Source: Gemmatimonadota bacterium (GTDB taxonomy: Bacteria; Gemmatimonadota; Gemmatimonadetes; Gemmatimonadales; Gemmatimonadaceae). Taken from it: a stretch of DNA of 64,000 nucleotides. This document shows positions 55,221 to 64,000 of the stretch, one piece after another. The notes beneath the pieces were generated by a model. That model did not search any database. It saw only the letters and a list, made by a program, of their open reading frames with translations, and was not told where the DNA came from. Every line of letters starts with the position of its first letter. The stretch's first letter is position 1. Both the position numbers and the translations under genes were made by a program. The stretch lies in the NCBI GenBank assembly GCA_016714015.1, contig JADJNZ010000008.1:138327-202326 (forward strand), in the 5' to 3' direction.

Positions 55221-55792
55221 ACGCAGGAAGACCCGATCGGGGTCGCGGGCGGGCTGAATCTCTACGGGTATGGGGCTGGGGATCCGATCAACAACGCGGA
55301 TCCGTTCGGCCTTTGCCCAATGGAGCTCACCGGCAGGCCGTGTGCGCGCCCCCTCGCGCTGTTTCTCCGGTTGCGTGAAGATCCGGGGAACGCCCGGGTG
55401 GGTGAGTATGGTCGGGTGCGGAACAACGGCACCAAGAACCACTGGGGTCTCGATTTCGCCGCCCTGCGAGGTCAGGCCGTGAAGGCGGTCGATCGAGGGC
55501 ACCGTCTCTGCCGTCGGCACGTCTGAGACCTATGGCAACTATGTAGAGATCGCCCACAAGAACGCGGACGGGAAGGCCGTAAGCTGGTCCTTCTACGCGC
55601 ACCTTGATGAGCCTTCAGGGCTCATCAAGGCAGGACGTCGCCGCCGGCCAACTGGTCGGTACGGTCGGCAACACTGGGAACGCGGAGAGTACGCCGATGC
55701 CTGCATTTCGAGATCCGCACCAGAGCATGCCCGACATCGGCAAGGACCGACGGGACCCCACGAGTGACGTCAAGCCGGACAATCGACCATAG
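55221..55792 (+). pseudogene. Copy of RHS cassette 2 (M23 peptidase tip), frameshifted
   Basis: Seam at 55221; NNGTKNHWGLDFAALRGQAV is intact, then an extra G near 55,497 shifts the frame, and further indels near 55,628 and 55,700 break the HxH block. Left copy: 37037-36462. Confidence 0.7.
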
Positions 55793-55818
55793 CCGCTCCA
55801 CAGACCGGGAGGCATCTC

Positions 55819-56261
55819 GTGCGCTCGCTCGTGCTTACACTCGCCTTTTCGTCGGCGTGTGCCCTCAGCTCGATCAACTCGTCGCACGCGGGTGGCGATG
55901 CGCCCCAATCCTTCCGCCTCGTGCGGGTTGGCGGAAGGACCTTGAGTCGCGCGCAGCCAATTCGCGCTCTTGTTCACTCAGGCCGTTCTGGGGCGCTTCA
56001 CGCTCGATTCCGCCTCCTGGAGCAGCGTAGACAGTCTCTTCATCAACTGCGTCAGCTCAGACCGCTCGGCGGAGCTGCGTGGACGCGAGGAAGCGGCCAC
56101 TACGTGCGCAAGGGGCGACACGCTCGATTTCTATTGTCTGACACCACCGAAGGCGTGCACGGTTACGTGTTCTCGGGCATCCTGCACCGTGGGAGCCTGC
56201 GTCTACTTGCGGCGGACGAGGAGCCGGGGACTATCTCTATCGCCGCGTCGATGTTCGATAA
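55819..56261 (+). pseudogene. Copy of the cassette-2 immunity lipoprotein, frameshifted
   Basis: Starts RSLVLTLAFSSACAL as the left copy (36436-35987) and then shifts frame twice (near 55,940 and 56,110). Not a functional reading frame here. Confidence 0.65.
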
Positions 56262-56426
56262 GTGTCAGCTCAGTAGTGTCAGTTCAGTTGGGAGCGGAAG
56301 GCGGACGGAACGGAGTTCGGCCACGTAGCCGAGTCTAATGGAGCGACGACGTCCCCGAGACTCGAGTATGGGCAGGCATTTTTTGCACGTCACCGTCGGA
56401 CCCGCGAGAAGAGAGGGCGCGACTGC

Positions 56427-56897
56427 ACGCAGGAAGACCCGATCGGGGTCGCGGGGGGACTGAACCTCTACGGGTACGCGGGTGGGGACCCGATCAACTT
56501 CGCGGATCCGGTTGGGCTCACGCCCTGTACGAAGGACGAGGTCGACGCAGGGCGCGAGACAGTGGCGAACAAAGGCGGTTTCATCTGCGTCGAGCGTCGC
56601 AATCGTCAGGCACAGGAGACGCTGGCTCAGTGTGCGGCGGATCAAATCGGAGTCAAGGACCTAGTTCTCCTCGGAGCGATACCGCTGGAGAAGAAGGCGT
56701 TGGGACTGACGAATATGGCGGGTGCGAGTCCGTTCACGAATGTGATTGGTTGCAGCGGACATGTCCTGTTCCCCAATGCGAGTTCGAGAGCCTCAAGGTG
56801 CTCGGCACGAGTCGCGCCTTCGGAATCGTCGGGCGAGCTGCCTCTCGCCGCGCCAGTTCTTCTCCTGTACGACGCGGCCAAGATCGCGACGTGCTGA
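56427..56897 (+). pseudogene. Copy of RHS cassette 3 tip, mostly open but altered at the end
   Basis: Seam at 56427; the frame from VANKGGFICVERRNRQ to SPFTNVIG is kept, then indels near 56,785 and 56,845 put part of the C-terminal half (FESLKVLGTSRAFG in the left copy) in another frame. Left copy: 35822-35328. Confidence 0.65.
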
Positions 56898-56929
56898 CCT
56901 CCAAGCCGAGAACCTAGGGAGAAGTGCTG

Positions 56930-57219
56930 ATGAGCATCCATGACCTGGTTGTGAACAAGATTGCCGAACTGACGCGCTTCGTAGCGGAAGATGTTCGTAT
57001 CGACCACAGGCTGCGAGACGACTCGAGGATGGATGAGGACGACTTCAGCTTTCTGTTCGTGCCGGGCCTGGAACGCGCGCTAGGCATGGCGCTTCCGCAG
57101 GACGACTGGCAGGAGTTCGCACGGTCGGTGAGGTGATTCGCATGATAGAGTTGAAGGTCGGAGTCCGGCGCCTTCACGTGATGAAGGCCGCACGCGACCG
57201 ATTCCCATCAACTGATTAG
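56930..57219 (+). pseudogene. Copy of the cassette-3 partner, truncated by frameshift
   Basis: Begins MSIHDLVVNKIAELTRFVAE; a loss of bases at about 57,110-57,120 (GGCAGGAGTTCGCAC against the left GGCAGGGAGTTCGCAC) shifts the frame and ends the protein early. Left copy: 35315-35022. Confidence 0.65.
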
Positions 57220-57341
57220 CATCGATTGGGGTTGGCGCACTGCGATCTCGCGGCTCCGCCGTGCGGAGCGCCAAGTCGAGTCGCTTCCCAGGGGCTGCGA
57301 TCGGCTTCATCGGAGCTTGGAGTCGTCCGCGCGGCGATTCC

Positions 57342-57891
57342 ACGCAGGAAGACCCGATCGGGGTCGCGGGAGGGCTGAATCTCTACGGATACGGGGCTGG
57401 GGATCCGGTAAACAACAGCGATCCTTTCGGCCTGTGCCCGGAACCAGCATCATGCGCCGTCATTCTCGCAGCCGCCGCGGGGGGAGTCGCTTCGGGTGCC
57501 GCCGCCGCGGGCGTCGCGACGGTCGGTATCGGAGTCGTTGCGATCGGGGTTGGTGCGGCGAACGCCGCGATTGGAGTCACTTACAGCGTCTACCGCTCCA
57601 TTTCGCAGGCGAGCGACTACGTGGGGATCACGAACAACGTCGCGAGGCGCGCATCTGAGCACCTCAAAGGTCCGCACAGGATAGAGATTGCACCACTCGT
57701 CAGCGGACTCACCAGGATGCAAGCACGCGGTGTTGAGCAGGTATTGATTGAGACCCTCGGCGAAGAAGGATGGCGGCGCTCTGGTGAATCGGCTCAACAG
57801 CGTCGAAAGAGACAACCCTGACTACGACAAGATGAAGGCCATGGGATTGGCCATACTGCGAGAAATCGGATATGCGCCCCGAACGCCATAA
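57342..57891 (+). pseudogene. Copy of RHS cassette 4 (GIY-YIG tip), altered C-terminus
   Basis: Seam at 57342; the GIY-YIG region YSVYRSISQASDYVGITNN is intact up to VEQVLIETLG, then a two-base loss near 57,762 (GGCGAAGAAGG against GGCTTGAAGAAGG) changes the last 35 residues. Left copy: 34898-34347. Confidence 0.7.
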
Positions 57892-58343
57892 CCGGGCTGG
57901 CTCTAGTCTCCCCCAGCCCGGCGACGTCATCGCGGTCCCGCTCTCGCGTGGAGTGGCGTTCTGCACGTACCTCGAAGCACGAGACCCTCGGCGATGCGAT
58001 TCTGGTGCTGCCAGGCATCCACGAGTCGCATGACGTTGCGAAGGCGGTCGCCGCTGCTGCAGCCGGATTCGTCGCGTTCTATCCCGTTCGCGCCGCCTCT
58101 CGATCGGGGCTGGTCCGCGTCGTTGGATTTCATCCCGAGACGCTGCGTCCACTTTCCTCGATGGTGCGCTATGTCGGCAACACTTCGGAGGACGGTCAGG
58201 TGCTCACTTGGCTCATCACCGATGGCGCCTCGCTGCGCCAACCGCGTACCGTTCTTTCAGATGAGGAGAAGCAGCTGCCGATCGGTACCATCTGGAATCA
58301 CCCGCTTCTTGTGGATCGGATCGAGAGCGACTGGAGACCTTGA
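57872..58343 (+). pseudogene. Copy of the cassette-4 immunity candidate (Imm26-like), frameshifted
   Basis: The start region is damaged near 57,970 (CCTCGAAGCACG against CCTCGGGAAGCACG in the left copy); the rest from KHETLGDAILVLPGIHESHD is open to the stop at 58343. Left copy: 34366-33893. Confidence 0.65.
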
Positions 58344-58404
58344 GTAGGGTGGACGGCCGGCGTCGATGAACATGCGAGGTCGGCGCCTCGAAGTTCCTTG
58401 CATG

Positions 58405-58979
58405 CACGCAGGACGACCCGATCGGGGTGGCGGGAGGACTCAATCTCTACGGATACGCGGGCGGGGATCCGGTCAACGATAGCGATCCGTTCGGCCTCTG
58501 CAGCTTTGCCGGCGTCCCGCGGGGACTGGAAGCGGATATCCGGTTCGATCCAGCGATCCCGAGAGGAGTTGGCGGCTCGAGCCGTTCTCAGAGTTCTTTC
58601 CGCCGCTCACCGGGAGGCCATCGGACAGCTAACGGGAAATCTGGTCGGCGCTGCCACGACCGCGGTCGGACGTAGCGCTGCGGGTGGTACGCTGTACCGG
58701 TTCGGCAGGAACTCGGAGTCAGCGGCGACTTTGGCCGACGGGGCACGCCAGGCCGAATCCATGCCTGGGTTCGGGCACGGGGTCTCCGTCGTCGATTGGC
58801 AGTCGACGCGGCAAGGCGCGAGTTCGGCGTCGAGCGCCGAAGAAGCGGAGTTTCCCGTCTTACGCACCGGAAGCGGTGCAGGGCATCATACCGTGATCCT
58901 TCCGAAACCGGTCACGGAAGAAGTGGCGACCACGTTCAATCGACTGTTCGGCCGTACACACCGCGACGGATTTCGATGA
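58405..58979 (+). pseudogene. Copy of RHS cassette 5 tip, frameshifted
   Basis: Seam at 58405, read TQDDPIGVAGGLNLYGY; frame changes near 58,505-58,550 and again near 58,840 and 58,960, where the stop/start overlap with the partner gene is lost. Left copy: 33830-33267. Confidence 0.65.
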
Positions 58980-59496
58980 GACTGTCGGTCCGGGCCCGCG
59001 AGGAGATCCCGTACCCCCTTCAAACGTTTGTTGGCCTTCGACGTGTACGACGGCCCGGTCGTCGGAATCGCGTTGCGCCCTTCGGCGGCGAAAGCATCGC
59101 TATTCGGGCTGCTGACGTGGGACGAGCGCGTACTGAACGCATCTTCTCCTCTCGCACCGATCAGCTATGAAGCGGCGAACCGCGAGATCCGGAGCATTTC
59201 GGGGATCGTCGCTCCGAACTGGCCCGAACGGTGGCTCCAGCGCACATAAGGCGAACAGGAGGCGATGTCGTTGCGGGCGCCGTGACCGACTCCGCGGGGC
59301 GGCGCACACCCCGACGCGCATTGGGGGAAGTCGCCCGACCTGTTGCCTCGATATCGGATTCGTTGCACGCTCGACAGCGAAAGCGGCGGGAGTTCGAAGT
59401 ACTGAAGCGCCGACGCGGCGTTCGCAATTGGTGGTCCAGAGCGGTTCAGCGCAGGCGGCGTTCGTCAGGAATGTTCAGGCGAACGACCATTCGTGA
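58964..59496 (+). pseudogene. Copy of the cassette-5 immunity candidate, start lost and frameshifted
   Basis: The ATG of the left copy is missing (CCGCGACGGATTTCGATG here). Indels near 59,015 and 59,250-59,290 break the frame, but LLAFDVYDGPVVGIALRPSA and the final VRNVQANDHS are recognisable. Left copy: 33270-32728. Confidence 0.65.
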
Positions 59497-59588
59497 GGCG
59501 GGAGCGACTTCCGGGTCGCTCTCACGCGAGGGGGCGCGAGTCGCAAGGGGTTCGACCGCGTTCTCGAGCGCGACCGCCCCATCGACTG

Positions 59589-60924
59589 GGGCCTGTGCGG
59601 ATTTCTGTGTGGGGCCGGTGCGGTAATCAGGCGTGATCCGTGAAGCGACTGCCGGAGAAGCATGGCGAATTACGGCATAGCGACGCCAAGGCGTGATTCC
59701 CGCGCGCCGCCACTTCCGCGTGATGTTGCGGAGCGCAGTGAAACAGCTTGGTCGCGGCCTCATCAGTCGGAAAGTGGCCGCGCGTCTTCACGATCTTTCG
59801 GAGCTGCGTGTGCAAGCTCTCGATCGCGCTGTCGTGTAGAAGAGCTGCCGGATGGCCGGCGGGTACGCGAAGACCGGGGCAGCGTGCGGCCAGTGCCGGC
59901 GCCAGGCGCGACGATTGCCGGATGCTTGGTCCCCGCCGGACTCGCCGCGAAGGCCTCGAGGGCGGCGAGCGCCGCCCCCTCCGTGGGCGCGCGGTAGATC
60001 GTGCGGAGGGCCGCCGCCAGCGGAACGCTTCCGCTCCTTCAACTCACGAAGTTGAGGCTCTGCCGCACGGAGTGCACGACGCAGTGATGCACCTGCGCCT
60101 GCGGGAAGACCGTCGTAGTCGCGTCCGGGCCCAGTAAGGCCATCGACGAGGGCGATCAGGATGTCCTCGACCCCGCGGCTCTTGAGCTCTCTCAGTCATC
60201 ACGCGGAGCCAGAAGCTAGCCCCCTCGGTTTGCTCGATCCAGAGGCCGAGCGTCCTTGTGCCCGTCGCGATCGACACCCAGTGCCAGATAGACGGCCTTG
60301 TTCCGGACCACGCCTTCGTCCCGGATCTTCACGCGCAACGCGCGTCAAAGATCACGACGGGGTAGACGCAGTCGAGCGGCCGCTGCTTCTTTCAAGGCGG
60401 TCCACCTCCTCCATCACTTCGGCGGTCACCGCACTGATCACGCTCGGCGCAGGACCTCGACCTGATAGAGCTGCTCCAAGTGCCTCCTGGATCTCGCGCA
60501 CCGAGACGCCGCGCGCATAGGCGACAGCACGTTCCGCGTCCGAACTACGGCAGCCGCCGGACGCCGGTCGGCACGAGCTGCGCCGGAACGTGCCCTCGCG
60601 GTCGCGCGGGATCTCGAGCGGCGGCGCCCGGACTCGGTCAGCACCGTCTTCGGCGTCGCCCGTTCCGGTGATTCGCCTGCCCCGCCAGCTTCTCCTCCCC
60701 GGCGCGTACCCGAGATGCTCAGTCGCGCGCCCGCGAGAATCCGCTCGGCGATCCGCTTCTGCATGAACCGGAAGAGCGCTGACAGGTCCTCCGGCGTCGC
60801 CGTCTTCCCGATCAGCGCATCCATCGCCCGGGGGGTCGAACTCAGGGAACTCCTTCCAGTCTGGCCATCTCTCCCCTCTCTCCAGGGTGAGTATGGCCTC
60901 ACACTAGAAGATCCCGTACAGGCC
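59589..60924 (-). mobile_element. Inverted, degenerate copy of the IS256-family element
   Basis: Same element as 31310-32633 in the other orientation. The terminal repeats are recognisable but eroded (CTGTGTGGGGCCGG here lacks several bases of the left CTGTGTGTGAGGCCGG). The transposase is split by many indels, although the C-run deleted in the left copy is intact here (four Gs at 60359-60362 on the plus strand). Confidence 0.8.
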
Positions 60925-60954
60925 TCGACCCACGTTGCTCGCGCTTCCGCCGCG

Positions 60955-61292
60955 CGTCCACATCGCCTTCCGGCACGTCCATCGCCAGGACGTCCACGTC
61001 GCCCAGCCAAGGACGTCCACATCGCCTTCCAGCACGTCCACGTCGCCTTGGGGACGTCCACATCGCCTTCCCGGACGTCCACGTCGCCTTCCCCGGACAT
61101 CCACGTCGCCTTCCGGACGTCCACGTCGCCTTCCGGACGTCCACGTCGCCTTCCCGGACGTCCACGTCGCCTTCCCGGACGTCCACGTCGCCCCTGGACG
61201 TCCACATCGCCTTCCAGCCCGTCATCGCCTTCCGGCCCGTCCACATCGCCTTCCGGCCCGTCCACATCGCGTTGCAGCAGTTCCACATCGCC
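60955..61292. repeat. Inverted copy of the 21-bp tandem repeat, irregular
   Basis: Units such as GGACGTCCACGTCGCCTTCC continue across this stretch but with lost or gained bases that put units out of register (for example near 60,985, 61,085, 61,195 and 61,225). Left copy: 31283-30927. Confidence 0.8.
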
Positions 61293-61424
61293 TTCCACGA
61301 TGTCCACGTCGTCTTCATCGACGTCCATTCGATCTTCAGAGATTCCATCGGATCTTCCACGGGATCGGCGACTTCGAGCAGGTCAGCCGCCCGGATCCCC
61401 CACGCTCGTTCGCCGTCGGCCCCT

Positions 61425-61807
61425 CACCCTCCTCGTACGGCTCCATGTGCACCACCACCCCCGTCGTCCCGGGCAGCTCGGCCTTGGCTTCGCCTTCACA
61501 TGCCCGCCGATCGCGTGCGCCCGGTCCAGCGTCACCGCGCCGTCCGCCTGCACATGGATCTCGATGTAGTACCGCGGCCCCGTCTTCCGCACCACCGTCT
61601 TCTCGATCGCCGCCACGCCCGGCACCGTCGCCGCGATCCACCGCGCCTCCTGCACCACCGCGTCGCCGGGATGACGGTCCATCAACTCCCCACCGCCGGC
61701 CGCAACATCTTCACGCCGTTGTACGCGATCACCCCGCTCGCCAGCGGCGCCATGATCGTCCGCCGGTTCCACCCCGGCCCGCCGATCAGTACCGTCGCGA
61801 TCCCCAC
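61425..61807 (-). pseudogene. Inverted copy of the CDF gene fragment, with indels
   Basis: Third occurrence of the CDF 3' end in the window (24996-25386 and 30404-30794 are the others). Here short deletions, for example near 61,490 and 61,700-61,760, break the frame. Confidence 0.75.
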
Positions 61808-61868
61808 CTGGGCCGCCGCCGGCTCCGGATCAGGCATCAGGCTAGTGGCAGCCCGCCACGGCACACGC

Positions 61869-61994
61869 ACGCTCAGCACGCTCAGCACACTCAGCACGCT
61901 CAGCACGCTCAGCACGCTCGGCACGCTCGGCACTCGCGGCACGCTCGGCACACTCGGCACTCTCGGCACGATCGGCACGCTCGGCACGCTCGGC
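61869..61994. repeat. Inverted copy of the 9-bp tandem repeat, 14 units with substitutions
   Basis: Fourteen units in register (five ACGCTCAGC-type then nine ACGCTCGGC-type), the same 5+9 structure as 30217-30342. Five units carry changes not in the left copy: ACACTCAGC, ACTCGCGGC, ACACTCGGC, ACTCTCGGC and ACGATCGGC. Confidence 0.9.
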
Positions 61995-62055
61995 CCAACG
62001 TCCGCAGTCGCGGGATTGAACGCGCCTGAACCGCAGGGCCGAGACGGACGCTATC

Positions 62056-62494
62056 TTATGGGAAGACCAACTGCCCACCACGTGCGACACATATCTGCAG
62101 GTGAGTATTGCCGGGCGGGTTTGCGAATCCGTGGCTCGAACCCCGGCGATGGTGCGTCGAGGAGTGCTCAGTGCCCCCAGCCACGTACGCCACCGGAACC
62201 AGCCGCACGTGCGGACGACTCGTCAGGTCGGCACGGTCTCCACGCTGCCTCACGCACCACAGGCCGTACAGGGGGCACCCGGAGTCTGCGGGCGGGGATA
62301 GGAGGATACCTCCACGACTGATTCGTACCTCCACTATCTCACCGACCGCGGCTTCCCGTGAGGCTTCATCGAGCTACAACCGGACATCTCGAGACACCAA
62401 CGTAGCTCGGAACCGGCCGCACGTCGGCGCTCGGACGTCGGCAGCCCGACAACGAGGCACATAGCAGTGTGACAATAATCAGGCGACGGAGCAT
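62056..62494 (-). pseudogene. Inverted copy of the small lipoprotein gene, frameshifted
   Basis: Starts MLRRLIIVTLLCASLSGCRR at 62494 as the left copy (29720-30160), then loses frame near 62,400 and again near 62,270. Confidence 0.7.
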
Positions 62495-62523
62495 ACTAGA
62501 CTCCTCTGGCGATGCAGCGGGCT

Positions 62524-63123
62524 TCAACTTTGCGGGTGCACACACCTCCCTCTCCCGACCGCTGCACCGACATCCCGCAGGCGACAGTGCGGGAATGGGG
62601 CGCCTGAGCATTCCCGGTCCGGTAGCCCACGATGGGGTCACCGGGGTTCATCCGGTAGCATCGATTCCGTCAACGAGGACAGGTTCGCTCCAAGTTCTAC
62701 GCGGACCACCGTGCGACAGTCCTTCTTGAAGAGGAACAGCAGATCCCAAGCAGGATCCGCGGCTGCGCAACCGCTGCGCGTCAGGTCAAACGAGGGCGGC
62801 GCGCGTGGCGAAGCAACGTCCACGCAGTCGGGCCTTGGACGCGAGCGAGCGCTCGCTCAAGGTCCTTCGCGCGACCCCCATGCGTCCGAGCGAAGGAGAT
62901 GACGGCGCGCGGCCCGGCCGGAGAGTGCCGCGAGCCACCGAAGAAAGTCGTCGACATGCGACTGCTGCCCGCCAGATCGCCGACTGAGTACCGCAAGCAC
63001 CACGTCCAAGTCGGTATGGGGATGGCCACTGACAGCGTCGAGGCGGGGTACGGATCTGCAGACGATCGCCCGGTAGCGGGAATCCCGAGGCCGGCTGCCG
63101 CATCGGCGTGGCTGCTCGCGCAT
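62524..63123 (-). pseudogene. Inverted copy of the HTH-like gene, frameshifted
   Basis: Recognisable pieces RVQGPTAWTLL and ELGANLSSLTESMLPDE appear in different frames; indels near 62,640, 62,720, 62,815, 62,890 and 63,030. Left copy: 29073-29690. Confidence 0.65.
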
Positions 63124-63137
63124 ATTCACAGCGCCCG

Positions 63138-63693
63138 TCACGGCCGCGGAACTCTCCGCATCGTATCGGCTACCGACGCGCGGCTGATGGAAGATAGCTC
63201 CCCCGAGGAGCGCGGCCGCTTCCTGCAGATTGCTTAGCAGTCGGTCGTTCATATAGAGTACGCGCTCGCCATCGGCGGCACGCTTTGAATAGCGTGCGTG
63301 AAACCTCCGCAGTGCGCCAGATTTGTTGCCAACATCGCGGCAAAGAGTCGCGCTTTGGCAACTTGGAGAACGGACGCCGCCATCATCGGCACTCTGCGTC
63401 GCAGTACCATGATTACTCGGATTCAACCGGAATGCGCCGAAGCCTCTGCAACGAATCCAGCGCGCTCAGGTGCGACTGACAGAGCGCGCAGTCGGCGAGT
63501 GACGCGAAGGTCAGGGCACCGGAGACTCACGCGTGGGTGAGAAGTCCCCTTTCATCGGCACACACCACCGACTTTAGGTCAGGACGCATCCCTACTTGCA
63601 CTCCGTGTTCTTGCGTGAGAGAAAGGCACACCCTTCTCGCTGTGCCCGATCGACGCAAGCATTCAGCGTCACCGAGAGCATACGAGAACCCAC
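63138..63693 (-). pseudogene. Inverted copy of the thioredoxin-like gene, frameshifted
   Basis: Corresponds to 28501-29058. The segments around the CxxC motif and VLLDGERVLYMNDRL-type sequence survive in separate frames (DGERVLYMNDRLLSN is readable). Confidence 0.65.
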
Positions 63694-63731
63694 TCTCCAC
63701 CCATGCAGTGAGAGCGTGCGCCTCGAGTACC

Positions 63732-64000
63732 TCAGTTGGCTCGCTCAGAATATGAAGGCCGATAGAGCCATGCTCCTGGCACTCCGGAACACGCTCGAGG
63801 CACTGAACTCCTGCTCCCGCGTCACTAGCGGACGCAGTGCGGTTTCGGTGGACCAGCACTCCTGAACGCGAATTGACGCGGGCAGCCGAGAGGCGAAACG
63901 TCGACGAAGTGTCATTCGCCGGAGTCTCGAGAAAGACTGACTCGAGGTCAGCCTTTAGGGTGAACAATCGCGCGTGGTACGTCCACTCTGACTGGAAGCG
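63732..64000 (-). pseudogene. Inverted copy of the propeller-like gene, 3' part, cut by the window edge
   Basis: Corresponds to 28187-28462; FTLKADLESVFLETPANDTS and GSIGLHILSEPT are readable with indels between them. The rest lies beyond the window. Confidence 0.65.

Larger units (their letters stand above)
54264..64000. repeat. Inverted, degenerate copy of 28187-38001 (extends past the window)
   Basis: Starting exactly at the seam (54264 matches 38001), the sequence to the right edge is the reverse complement of 38001-28187. The copy is about 80 bases shorter and has scattered one- or two-base deletions, a few insertions and substitutions. Order of all elements is preserved: five cassettes, IS256 element, 21-bp array, CDF fragment, 9-bp array, lipoprotein cluster. 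Nearly every gene is broken by indels. Confidence 0.93.

Noticed and set aside
60438..62321. Several long open frames in the inverted copy
   Set aside because: They arise from shifted repeats and antisense of the broken IS, with no recognisable protein.
54264..64000. Independent gene family expansion in the right 10 kb
   Set aside because: The order and spacing match the left copy throughout; it is a single inverted copy and not newly diversified genes.

Overview
The window is a very GC-rich bacterial chromosome segment. Its gene content fits Gemmatimonadota: many predicted lipoproteins, beta-propeller-like exported proteins, a carboxypeptidase-regulatory/TonB-plug-like protein, a MoxR/DUF58/RDD cluster, and an ffh-rpsP-rimM-trmD-rplS-rnhB operon. 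The assignment is inferred from style and content; there is no rRNA or tRNA gene to anchor it.

The left part (1-25.4 kb) is ordinary chromosome. It holds a SpoU RNA methyltransferase cut by the window edge, a prepilin peptidase, a metallopeptidase-like lipoprotein, an RDD-SpoIIM membrane protein, and a convergent MoxR/DUF58/DUF4350/DUF4129 cluster. Next come a trypsin-like protease with an FHA protein, Lon with a SET-domain protein, the SRP/ribosome-maturation operon, an ArsB/NhaD permease, an N-formylglutamate amidohydrolase with an AbgT transporter, and a CDF cation exporter.

From 25.4 to 31.3 kb lies an accessory stretch of poorly characterised secreted proteins: beta-propeller lipoproteins, a 57-residue Cys-rich exported peptide and a CxxC redox-like protein. 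It also has two minisatellites (9-bp and 21-bp units) and a 391-bp duplicate of the 3' end of the CDF gene. An IS256-family element with a perfect 8-bp target duplication follows (31,310-32,633).

The most interesting region is 32.7-54.3 kb. On the minus strand five tandem cassettes each begin with the same roughly 96-bp seam. The seam encodes the end of an RHS core (TQEDPIG.AGGLNLYGY..GDP.N..DP.GL) and runs in frame into a different C-terminal domain (among them an M23 peptidase and a GIY-YIG nuclease), each followed by a small candidate immunity gene. The array abuts a tyrosine recombinase that is the last gene of a complete type II secretion operon (gspE-G-F-H-I-J-K-L-M-C-D-recombinase). 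That operon has a near-consensus sigma-54 promoter and a neighbouring sigma-54 activator gene. Divergent from the activator is a 5-kb signal-peptide-bearing RHS gene whose 3' end carries the same seam. I read this as one locus: an RHS toxin with interchangeable tips, a dedicated type II exporter and a recombinase that may reshuffle the tips.

From 54,264 to the right edge the sequence is an inverted copy of 38,001-28,187 (about 9.8 kb) riddled with single-base indels and substitutions. Almost every gene in it is broken. It is either a real inverted duplication or, at least as likely, an assembly product of a fold-back read or of an inversion that is heterogeneous in the population. Annotations there are given as degraded copies; the left copy is the more reliable one, although it too has a few homopolymer-type frame disturbances.
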